64,000 bases of DNA, taken from contig JACTVC010000021.1 of NCBI GenBank assembly GCA_018417955.1, positions 868,001-932,000 on the forward strand, in the 5' to 3' direction. A model generated the notes under the pieces. The model was not told where the DNA came from. It saw nothing but the letters and a program-made list of their open reading frames with translations, and did no database searches. This DNA comes from Laccaria trichodermophora. Its lineage: Eukaryota > Basidiomycota > Agaricomycetes > Agaricales > Hydnangiaceae. The position numbers and the translations under genes are program-made. Shown in pieces: positions 12,228 through 22,478 of this stretch; within the stretch, counting starts at the first letter, position 1; every line of letters begins with the position of its first letter.

Positions 12228-15200
12228 CTACGCTTCCGCAGAGTTAGCACCAGCCTTCCGATGTTCCGGAATCTCAGCATCCTTCGGGACGTCTTTATCA
12301 GCCGCTTCTCCTATATAAGAAGGGAATCTGTTCGATATACGTCAAAATTTGTGATGAAAGATTTAAAGACGGAAACGGACCTTGGAACTCCATCCCGTGT
12401 AAGTTCCTGGAAGCGATAAACGATGATAGCCCCAACCTTGGGCGGATTCTTGCGCTGCTTGTCGCTCAAGCCCGTACCAACATTGAAGGTCTGTATGAGC
12501 GTATCAGGTACCGCAGTTGAAGGTTGGCGGAGACACAGCATACCTTGCCTGAAGCCATTTTGCATTTGAGAGCGCCTGTGGTACCAGCGTTGCGTCCTTT
12601 ACCAGGCATGTACCCAGTGACAATGGCTTCTGCATCATAGAATGTCTGAGCACCTACGTAAGCCACTGCACCACATGGAGAGAAAGGTCAAGACGAACTT
12701 TGATCTTCAGCAATGTCCCGGATCGTTGACCCTCATATTGTCTGGAACCAAGTATCAGGTCAGTACCCAACTCTTGACCAAACAAGGAAGAAGGACGTAC
12801 GACCCCGGCTGCCTCAGCATTAGTCCTTCCCCACCCAAGGTCTCCACCTCTTTGAGCTTCTGGAGCACGTGTTCCCTGCTCTTAGCTGCTTCATGCTCGA
12901 CAACTGCGATTTGTTCAACAGCGTGGGTTCCGCCTTCGCCGAAAGTCTTTTGCAGCCAGGAGAGTCGGTCTTCAAAAGTATCAGTTCCGCGAGAGGGAAC
13001 ATCAAAGATCTGATGGGAAGGACGGAAAGAAAGGATACAAATGAGAAAAGAAGAAGTGTGGAGTGATTAGACGGATGACATATAACGGGGACAGAAGAAA
13101 TTCGAGAAGCGGATGCGAACCTGGAAAGTGATATTCTTCCAGTGGGGAGAGTTGATCGTCTTTACGATTGACACTGTGGACTGGAATTGCCCACGGCCAC
13201 CAAAAAGCTCGCCGTCGAGGGTGACGTCCTTGGGAAGTTCTACAGCGGAGCGTCAGCCTTTCCCTCCAAAGACAAAGACCGGAGAATGAAGGTAAAGGAA
13301 AGAAGAGGGGGAGACTGGATAAGAAGAAGCACGTACTATCAAGGAACCATTGTGGAGGGGTGAATGGATTTCCTAGTCTACTGATCATCTGTTTCCCATC
13401 ATAGAAAGTCCTGCACATGCACTTCAAAATTCGGCCAAAACCCACAAGGAAACCAAACTAACCGAACACCATCCAACTTCTCCGAGATCAACCACCCCGT
13501 GGGATCTGGGCCCGTCTCGATATCCCACTTATTGGCAAGTAAGAGTCCAGGCACCGCCTTTCCGCTTGATCCACCTTCTTCGTCCTCGTCTTCATCATCC
13601 GCTTTCTTGCGTTTGCCAGCGGCTTTCTTGGCAGCCTTTGGAGCAGGTCCGTCTGGGTTGCGGTATTTCAAACGGGCGGCTTCGTAGTCGGCGCCGAGGA
13701 AGGACTGGAGGTGTTTGCATGTTCGGGCGTTCACGGGGGCGCCACCCTGCGGAGACCAGAAGTTAGAGCTCTGGAATAATAGGAAAGAATCGAGGCAAAC
13801 CTGGTTACGCCAAGCCGGGCAGGTACTGCAATCATGAGAAGAGTGAGACAGGTGAGTATGTGAGGGATGTTGAAGCGCACCAATAGAAGTGGTCCCAAGT
13901 CCGCTTGATTTTGTACACTGAGTTCCTGCAAAAGTGTGTCGGCAAAAGACACTGAAAAACTGGAGAGGATGGTAACATACGAAGTCTGTGACTTCACTTC
14001 TCTCTCCTCACCGTCCTTGAGAAGAACCTTCGGTTTGATACCAGAGATTTCAGCAAGGTCATCTGTTGGTGATGGTCGTCAGCACCTGTCTTAGACTAAG
14101 GTAAAGGGCGAAAGAGACAAGGTTGTATTCCTAAGAAATGAGAGTTCGCCGTAGGAATGGATATGAGCAAGACAAAGAGCGCTGCGTGAAAACACCCCAC
14201 GAAGAAACGAAAGGAAAAAAAAAAAAGTTGCAGCCAACAAAGACACTCACCGCCATCCACAGCACCTATCTCCTCGTCGCCGTCTTCGTCTTCAGAGGCA
14301 TCCTCATCCTCGTCATCTTCCTTGACGGGAGAAATTCTAGCCTTCTTCGCAGGAACCTTCGACTCTTCTTCCTCTGACTGTTGCTCTTCTTCACCCTGGT
14401 CTTCTTCGTCCTCATCAGAGTCGGGTTTCTTGCGTTTCCCACCCGCCTTGGTTTGAACCGTTGTCTTCGCTTTGCTTTCAGGTTTAGCTTTAGAGGCAGG
14501 TTTAGTTTTAGAGGCAGGTTTAGCTTTAGAGGCAGGTTTAGCTTTGATGGCTGCTTAGCCTCGGATGCGGGTGTAGCTTTCGATACGAGTTTACCTTTGG
14601 ATGCGGCTTTCCCCTTTCCGGCGCCTGCTGCAGCCCCATCTGGGTCTTTGAGCTGATTACGGGCTTCTTCGTACTCTTCGCCTAGGAGGGTCTTGATGTG
14701 CTTGCACGACCGCGCGTTGACAGGGCGACCGCTCTGGTTCAGACGAGTCAACTTTGCTTTCATAAAAGGAAAGTGTCAAACTAACCTGATTGCGCCATGC
14801 CTTCGAGAAGGAGAGAAGGGAAGAGCAGCTTGGTTAGCTCGTTCATTCATGAACGACCACGGGAGGAGTGGGACTTACGGGACACGTGCTAAAGGCCAAA
14901 GTAAATGAGAAAATGAGAGGCAAGGAAGTGAGTGGGTGAAGCGCACCAATAGAAATGGTCCATAGTGTGTTTGACCTTGTACACGGATTTACTGTTGGTT
15001 ACAAAGGTCAATTTCAGAAAGGAGAAAAACGGGGTAAACGAGAAGGCGAAGCAGGGTTCAAAGGAGGTGAACATAGCAAGGAAGGATGAAATCGAAGAGG
15101 AACAAGTCCATGGATCAACAAAACTGATTAAAAAAATGAGCCAGACTAGACCGACGATGAGTTTCGCCGAGGGCCAAACGAGAGAGCCGAAGAAAAGCCA

Positions 15201-16416
15201 CCAAAAACAGAAAGAACATATGAAAGTGATACATACCTTGAAGCGGAGCCGACTTCCCTTTCCTCCCCCTGTGGAATCCATACAAGCGGCTTGATGCCAT
15301 TAATTAAGGCAAGCTCGTCGTCACCTAAATGATATGTAAGTTGAGAATGTTAAAAGAAAGAAAAGCCAGGGGGAATACGAGGGCACAGGAGGAGCGAAAG
15401 GGAGGAGCAGTGTGGTTTGAGTGTAGGGAGGACGTACCGCCATCCCCAGTCGGTGCGGAGTCAACGTCCATGGCGTCTTCGTCCTTGACTACAGCCTTGG
15501 ATGCGGGTTTGGCTTTGGATGTGGGTTTGGCCTTGGATGCGGGTTTGGCCTTGGACGCAGGTTTGGCCTTGGACGCAGGCTTAGCCTTGGATGCGGGTTT
15601 CCGTTTGGGCTTCTCCTCCTCCTCCTCGTTGTCTTCTTCTACGTCGTCATCGTCTTCTGCCTCGTCATCATGTTCGTCATCGTCGTCGTCATCTGTTACT
15701 TTCTTGCGTTTTACAGGAGCCTTGCCTTTCGATTTGGGTGTAGCCTTAGCTTTGGCCTTAGCCGTGGACGTCTTCTTGGGCTTTTGTTCCTCCTCTTCTT
15801 CCTCCTCCTCCTCCTCCTCTTCGTCTTCATCCGCCTTCTTACGCTTCGCGGGTACCTTCTTTGCTGGGGCTTTCTTCGCTGGTTCCTTCGCGGGCGCCTT
15901 CTTCGCAGAGGGCTTCTTCTCTTGTGCAGCTGCAGCTCCGGCGGGGTTTTTCATAGCCAAGCGTGCATTTTCGTACGCTTCACCCAAGAGGCTCTTGATA
16001 TGTTTGCATGAACGGGCATTCACCGGTGCTCCTTTCTGTAGTAAATAGTTAGCCTAAGAAGCAGAGGGTGTATAAGACGATACGAACCTGGTTACGCCAA
16101 GCCTACCAACAATCCAGAATGGAATGGTCAATATTACAAGGACAACCTGAGAACGAAAGAGGCATACGGGGCAGTTGCTGCTCAGAAGTACATGTCAGCC
16201 TCGGCTTGTAAGAAATTGAGAACGTGCATACCAGTAATAATGGTCCATGGTCCTCTTTATTTTATAGACTGCTTTACTATACCCCCGTCAAGGCTGGCTG
16301 AAGTTGCAACCTATGTGAACGTACCTCGAAGCTGAGCCGACTTCATGCTCCATCCCGTCTTCGAGCCATATCTTGGGCTTGAAGCCATTTATCTCTTCCA
16401 GTTCGTCTTGGGCCAT
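12228..16416 (-). CDS. ATP-dependent DNA ligase with three N-terminal SWIM-type zinc-finger modules
   Basis: Reading from the ATG at 16416, three similar modules occur. Each begins (D)DELxxINGxKPxxW, continues with a strand ending in DHYYC or DHFYC, and carries CxCPAWRNQ...VNARSCKH, giving the SWIM pattern CxCx(n)CxH. Module 1 spans about 16416-15950, module 2 about 15330-14640 and module 3 about 14060-13680. Linkers are Lys/Ala/Pro (SKAKPA) repeats plus long Glu/Asp runs, resembling histone-H1-like tails. The C-terminal part is a compact ATP-dependent ligase: ANKWDIETGPDPTGW, EKLDGVR (KxDG adenylation lysine), SRLGNPFTPPQWF, LDGELFGGRG, GGEGLMLRQ, TLLKIKV, then an OB fold with VGTGLSDKQRKNPP and RFQELTRDGVPRFPSYIGEA. 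All introns I followed are phase-consistent. One is a 44-bp intron in linker 2 (about 14548-14591) that repairs an apparent frameshift. The product is very roughly 850 aa. The likely role is nuclear or organellar strand-break sealing (inference). Confidence 0.88.
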
Positions 16417-17346
16417 CGTGATGGTGGTTGGTCTGGAAATTGAGACGTGGCCGCACTGGTCAACTATACGCGCCGTTGGGAGTCACGAACCGGCCCGTGC
16501 GTCAGTCACGTGCATGTTAACGTTGTTCTTGTGATGTTTGGCTACGGCCCTGGGCCGACAGTTTGACTTCGCGCTTGTTTGTCGCAATCACTTCGTACTT
16601 GGACAGCAATCTCCAGCGTGGTTTTACAGTCAATTTAAGGGCTTTACATGGCGTAACTTCGAGGGCGAGGCGCTTCAACTGCAAAACGGCACCTCTCCAG
16701 ACCTCTCCACGTTCTTGCCTTGTAACATCAGGAAACCTACAAGCTCCTGGGTGCGCTGGATTACCTGAATGTACCTGATCACCTGGCAGCTTTTGATTCC
16801 CAGACGTTTTCCAGGCAACCCAGATCAGCAACGACTTCAAGGCAACCGTGGTTCGTGAAATTTCGACAAGTCCATTCAAACCCCGCTTCCAGAAGAGGCA
16901 AAAGCGTGATCAATCTCAACATCCGCCAAACATCTCTCAACAACCTTTCCTTCCCAACCAACACTTGACCAACACCTTCGCCCCATTGCTTAGCGCTGAG
17001 CGCCGTCATTCGTGTATAGAGCATAACGAGCGCAAACAACTTGAAGATATGTCAGTTTAGGTGCAGAACAAGGCAGGTGCTTCAATAAATTTCGACGTCA
17101 TATCGGGATGCTGAAAACCCTGAACTCAAACGCAGGACTCCAACATTCAATACTTCGACGCTTGGGGCCTCGATACACTCAAACACTGAACCCTTCCAAA
17201 TCCCAAACACCCGGACCGTTTGTCAACCTCCCTTATTCTCCCCCCAAGTGGTACTTTCTCAACATTATATTCCTCTTCTCTAGTTGCCCCGATCGAATAT
17301 ACAATGCAGAAGCAACCTCCTGCACTTTAAAACCCATCTAGCGCGT
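16417..17346. other. Intergenic, with a CCTGG/ACCTG-rich patch
   Basis: No gene supported. Around 16745-16815 the motif ACCTG or CCTGG recurs (ACCTGAATGTACCTGATCACCTGG). A similar patch lies at 18320-18475 (ACCTGAATTACCTGAT). The two patches could be copies of a short degenerate repeat. Confidence 0.35.
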
Positions 17347-17973
17347 GAACATGGTGCCTTGCTTAACATCTCGGCTGCGCCTTCTCTTTGCCTCAGTGAG
17401 TGTTCTGACTGACTCGTGAGATGACATGGTGCACATCTTCAAGCGCGTTCCAGGCTAACTTTCTATTTGTTTTTCAGCTGTCCTCTGCTTAATCCCGATA
17501 CATACCCTGAAGACTCCCCAAATCTTCTAGTCACGCCGCCGCTGTCACATGGGGGTCTTTCAGAGGGCTGGTCTGTAAATGAGAGCGTTGGAGCACTGAC
17601 CCCTGAAGCAACCGCCGCGCTTTTGTACAACGTCTGGTTTGTGCGACCGTCTTCACCTCTGCCGCGTCCATATTAATGTCTCTTTTGTACCGCAGGGATT
17701 GTCAATGGCAGTTCGTTTTCCACGGGGGGTGATCAGCCAACTAGCCTGCTCGCGTCGATCGATGGTGGGGAGGGGGCGCAAGTTTTGGGTAGTGGGTAGG
17801 AGGCGTTCATCAAGAAGGGGAAAAGGAGCAGCGTTTTGTGAGTCCTTTTTTTGATTAGGTATTGTGTTGACCTCGCCGATAGCTCTAGTCTGGGGAAACG
17901 GTCAATGCATCTGACGAAGAGCCTTACGCACTCCCTGGGGGGATACCTTCTCAACAAGCTCACTGAGATATGA
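17347..17973 (+). pseudogene. Decayed multi-exon gene, unknown family
   Basis: Several stretches read like coding exons. They are MVPCLTSRLRLLFAS at 17347 (signal-peptide-like); a block about 17478-17636 with PLSHGGLSEGWSVNESVGALTPEATAALLYNVW; a block about 17700-17840 with TGGDQPTSLLASIDGGEGAQVL and then, past an in-frame TAG, AFIKKGKRSSV; and a final block ending in SLTHSLGGYLLNKLTEI with TGA at 17971. GT/AG sites lie between them (for example donor TGGTTTGT and acceptor CCGCAG near 17695). I cannot join all exons without a stop codon, so I read this as a degenerate gene. I do not recognise the family. Alternatively, real exons may be mis-seen here. Confidence 0.35.
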
Positions 17974-18589
17974 GAGCTGACTCGAGACTTCGCCTTCCTC
18001 CGTCTGCCAACGAGCGGAGCACCAAGCATCGTTGCATCGTCACGGCAAGTCCTCACTTGCTCACTTTTTGGTATCATTGACCTCAACCTTTTGTGTAGAA
18101 GGTCTCGGAGGGTGCCGATCTTGAAATGGAGGAGAGTCTTCGTTGCTGAAGCGGTATAACTGGACTGGGAAGTTTACGATACCATAGGGATTTAGTTAGT
18201 ATACATTATCGGACACTTTCGTAGCATTTGGGATAGCAATATATGAATTTCAAGTTCTAACGTGATTACAACTGTACTACAATGGCTGGAAAGCAATCTG
18301 GAAGTGCACGCACCCCACTAAACCCTACCTGGGTTCACCTGGAAAGGTGACTGGCAAGTCTGCATTCGACCTGGAGCCAGAAACGACACCTCATGTCTCC
18401 AGGTAATATTTCTGGCTTCCTTATTGACCTGAATTACCTGATTTGGTCTGTTTCCAGGTAACCCAGGCACATGAACGTTTCCTGATGAAGTCTCGTTGAT
18501 CCTTTGGTTGATCCTCACCGCGATCTCCCCAAGTCTCCCCAAGGTATCCAATTTCTTCAGCGTATACTATCATATCCGAGCACAACAAC

Positions 18590-19179
18590 TTAAACAGTTG
18601 GTAATGCCCCTCGCGCCCTCTTTTCATTTCCAAAAATTGAAACCGAAGATTTCACGTATATGTATATGTACCACATTGTCAGCTCCTGCCAAACGTGTTC
18701 AGAAAAGGGGCAGAAAAAGAATGGTCTGAGTCTAAGCGATCTAAAAAAGGGTAAACGAAGGAATGTGGCGGCGAGCACGTTGAGAATGCTAAATAGACCA
18801 AATACGGAGTGCAAAGTGTGTATAACGTTGAGTATGAATCTCCAGATACTAAAGATAGCTTGAAAATGATTGGCAGAATAGTGCTCGTATATGAATTGAA
18901 CGATTGAGGCTCTCCCGAACCCTGATATGCATGAGAAGGCGGAACACGGCTCAGCCTGGACGTCAGAACAAAAAGAAAGAAAATAAATTAGAAAAAGCGG
19001 GAACTTAACGGAACGTGCCTCAGCTTCTCGAACACCAACTTCACCCGCGCCGGTGGGTATTGGTGATGCAGGCGTCAAAGAGACTGCTAAATGAGAAAGT
19101 TAAATTCGCTCTGGAAGGCCGCCAAACGCAGAGACTTACCAATTGCAACAAGTATCGCGGTTAAAATAGAGCAGCGCAT
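18590..19179 (-). CDS. Small secreted/membrane protein, tandem copy A
   Basis: The ATG at 19179 opens a 40-bp exon. A 53-bp intron follows (donor GTAAGT at 19139, acceptor TTTAG), leading in phase into VSLTPASPIPTGAGEVGVREAE. The joined N-terminus, MRCSILTAILVAIAVSLTPAS, is a good signal peptide. Downstream a hydrophobic C-terminal segment reads QFIYEHYSANHFQAIFSIWRFILNV and LFSILNVLAATFLRL. Another intron may lie between the SREAE-like block and this segment (AG near 18950). The protein is clearly paralogous to the copy 1.65 kb downstream (start at 20831), which shares MRCSI-TA-L-AIA-LT-ASPIP and NVL-ATFL. No enzymatic motif is seen; it is a small secreted or tail-anchored protein of unknown role. 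The 3' end and internal splicing are uncertain. Confidence 0.55.
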
Positions 19180-20322
19180 TGTTGACGAATGTCGAAGTTA
19201 TGTACCAGGAGTGGTGTGGGTGAGCGAAGTATGGAGCAAAATATGTGCTACTGAGAATCACCCCCCGTCGGCTCTCTCTAATTTAAGTGTCTGCGGGAGC
19301 TGAAGGACAAACCAACGTCCAGAGGCAGAAAACCAAGCGCATTTAGACAATGGCATTGCTGAATTAAAACGTGGAGAAATCAACAAACACACTGCCCGAA
19401 TTGACTAGCGGTATCACTGATCAGAAATTATCTTTTGATTCTACCCATCCCCGGAAAGCCCCCGACAGAGTAAGACCCTTTTTTGAGGTATGTACTTATG
19501 GTCGCACTTTCATTGCCATAGAGTTGTCTCCAGGGTATGAGCAGACAGGCACCGGGGCTCAACCTGGGCTCGGTATCGCAAATTCGGAAAAAGCAACACT
19601 ACGGAACATTACTCTCAGAAAAATTAACCACATCTTTTCTGGGAGATAATCTTGGTTACATATCCAACACCTGTGGTGGGCTTAAAGCGATCGATCAGCT
19701 TAAGGGCTTGTTTATCCGAGAGTTTCGGTTGGTGTTTGTCGGGGTGTATTTGCACTTGTGCTCATCGTTTGGCCCTTTCCACGAGTCCTAAGTTAGTGCA
19801 CTCGAAGCAAGCACACCACGTTATAATACGTTCCGTCAGCAATGCTCCTGTATAAAGAATACGCACTAATTTTACTGGAAGATTAAGATGGCCCAGCATT
19901 TCTCAAGTAACTTTATTTAGAGCAGATTTCTTCGAGATTTCTCGGAGGTATGAAACGAGCATCTCTAAACAAGCGTTCCTCTTTCCAAAGGTGTAAAAAT
20001 TTTCTTGGCCAAGCCAATAGATTTATGGCCGTAATTTCTTCAAGATAGAATTTTTTGAGCATCAGTCAGGATTGATATAGCTCAAAGATCATTTACTTCT
20101 ACAAGTGTCGGGAGATGGGCTCTTTACAAATCCCAACGCTGCAGCGCTTCTGTAGCTACGGATATCCAAGACAATGGTAACTTTGCAAGCACCCGCTTCG
20201 TGGCAGAATGTGGTAATCTGAGAACGACCTGTTCCAATCACAAAGAAAACTCCCGAAAATATGAGTTATTCCAATTGATCCCATGTATATACCAGCACAC
20301 TATTTACGACAGCCAGTTCCCG
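19180..20322. other. Spacer between the two tandem secreted-protein genes
   Basis: Includes the upstream region of copy A. Bases 19321-19480 are recognisably similar to 20941-21140 upstream of copy B (TTGACTAG, ATCAGAAAT, GGAAAGCC, AGACCCTTTTT), so promoters were duplicated with the genes. No ORF in this stretch is supported. Confidence 0.5.
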
Positions 20323-20831
20323 TCAAAGATCTTGGGGAAGGCGAAAAAAAAAACATGTTCTATATCTAATCAATGTATAATGATGAAGGAAGGTGGCAAA
20401 GAGCACGTTGAAGGTTCTCCATAAAAATAAGCAAAGTAAGAAAGCGAAATTCACAGCTACAACACCGATTGTGTTGGATATGGATACAGATAACTTGATG
20501 GGGGGAATAGTTATGTAAGCGGCCTTGACCGATTTTGGCGGTGGAGGTTGGGTGGAAGCTCTTTCGAGTCCTCATGTGCAAACGAAGGGGGAACACCCGG
20601 GTGGTAACTGCGCCTTCAGAGAAAATTAGAAAGACATCCAGTCAGTGAACAGCTGAAGAAACGCACCTCAGCTTCCCGAGCACTTAGTTCATTCGTGTCG
20701 ATGGGTATGGGTGACGCGGACGTCAGAGTAAGCGCTGGAAAAAAGAACGTTACACACTTTCAAAAAAAATTACTGGACAGAATAAACCTACCAATTGCGA
20801 GAACGAGCGCGGTAAAAATAGAGCAGCGCAT
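20323..20831 (-). CDS. Small secreted/membrane protein, tandem copy B
   Basis: The ATG at 20831 starts a 13-codon exon. The next exon is joined in phase through an intron ending TTTCCAG, giving MRCSIFTALVLAIALTLTSA followed by SPIPIDTNELSAREAE. This is a clear signal peptide plus short mature N-terminus. The donor GTGCGT follows directly. The last exon, by the best frame, reads KSVKAAYITIPPIKLSVSISN then a hydrophobic helix VVAVNFAFLLCLFLW and NVLFATFLHHYTLIRYR, with TGA at 20325-20323. The acceptor of that exon is uncertain: one candidate ends in an ACATGAG context. It is paralogous to the gene at 19179, about 55% similar over the N-terminus. Function unknown. Confidence 0.5.
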
Positions 20832-22478
20832 GGTTAATGAATGTGACAGTTGTGCGAGTGGTGTGAATGAGGGCGAAGATTTTGAAGTTCGCTTCCATCG
20901 ACACCCTCCGTTTTAATAGTACATGTAGGACAAGTTAATGGCCAGAGGCGGTAAGCCAAACGAGTTGCGACAGTGGTCTCGCTGAACCACGAGAAAGAGG
21001 CTCTCTGAACAAACACATTGCTTGAATTGACTAGTGCCGCCGAGCTATTTGCGAGCTATCAGAAATCATCTTTATTTGGCTGTATATATTCTGGAGAACC
21101 CTGGAAAGCCACTAACAGACGAAGACCCTTTTTGAAATTGAGGTAAGTTACATAACTCCTATTAAGATATAATTTGGATTCAAGATTGTCTTCAGGGGGT
21201 ATGTAAGGGTGCACGACATGCAGTGTCAGGCGCCGAGACTCAGGCCATCGACGAACTGGTCTAGATTACATATATTATAACAATAGCGGCGAATAACAAA
21301 ATACTCGATGAAGGAGACTTAGACGTCGTCATCCATGGATTTTTTTCCAGTTTTTTTTTGTCTTCCTGACGCTTTTGTCAAGGTGCGTTCACTCTTGTGC
21401 TACATTTTTCAAGATTCTCGATGACGCGCCGTTTGGCAAACAGTTTTATTTAGCCTAAGTCCAAGGGTTTGAAACGAATGCCTGTATTCATACATTCCCG
21501 TCAGTACCAGAAGGTACCAGACCACGAGCTTGTGTAGCGAAAGCGATGACTCGGCGTTTCCCTTCATCGGACCATTAAACTTAGTATAAGTCGTGATATT
21601 GAATTTTCGACCTGCCATAATGCCAGAAAAATCTAACTGGGGATGGTATCCAATGTTATTTACTTTACACTCATTTTGAAATGATATATCATATAACGGT
21701 GTAGATACTTGGGGGTGAGGCCCGGTCTCGCATTAGGCAAATTTAATTGAATGAGTGTGCACAGGTTCGTACCTTGATCCCGATCCCTTCCTGTCGATCC
21801 GCAGCAAATTCCCACAATGGCGAGTCACCCAAGCTCTGAGAGACGAATTGTGAGTATCTAGTGCTGGACCGAATCTCCAAAATAGGGTGCTACCTACTCG
21901 CCAACCAATCGGAAGTCTGCCTCCCAGTTTGAGTCTAATCGACGTATGGCCGACCCTTCATATTTTAAGATAACAGTTGAACAGAATTTACTCAAGGAAA
22001 CCGCGCTGTCTCAAAGGAATGCCCAAATCAAGTTACTCATGTGGAGATTCTGGAGAAAGCGTACATAGGAGTGGTCTCACCCTGAAAATATCCCTCTTGA
22101 TTCCCGGTGAAAGGAAGGACCGCATCAAGGAGCTAATGATATATGTACGTTATTGAAAGAGATGTTATTCGTTTCCAGGTCATTCTCTGTGCATCCAAGG
22201 AATTCCTCCAGCCGACGTGGGCACAAGGACAAATAATTGTCAGGATAATGGCTGGAGAGATATGAGCTATCGGTAAACAAGTCATTGTCGTATGTTAGAC
22301 AAAGATTGCCAGGTCTGAGGCGTCGCCCACCTAAGCACGATCTACACCGTCACGCACGCGGCATTGAATCCAAGCAGGGTGAAGTGTTGACGATTTTAGT
22401 ATACAACAAACAATCACACAAAAACAGTTTCATTCTTCCTCAATATTCGTTTCCTAGTTCCCCCAACTCGCCGCCTAC
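20832..22478. other. Intergenic spacer
   Basis: No supported gene. The first 300 bases are the duplicated upstream region of copy B. Small ORFs at 21409-21618 (minus) and 22285-22482 (plus) have no recognisable motif. The distal part is downstream of the fungalysin gene. Confidence 0.45.

Noticed and set aside
14266..14763. Long minus-strand ORF with Leu-rich repeats (PLKLNLPLKLNL)
   Set aside because: It is the off-frame reading of the SKAKPA repeat in the ligase linker; the real frame is restored by the 44-bp intron at 14548-14591.
15329..16048. 239-codon plus-strand ORF rich in Ser and Leu-Asp-Ala repeats
   Set aside because: Exact antisense shadow of the Lys/Glu-rich ligase linker 1; composition is only the complement of that repeat.
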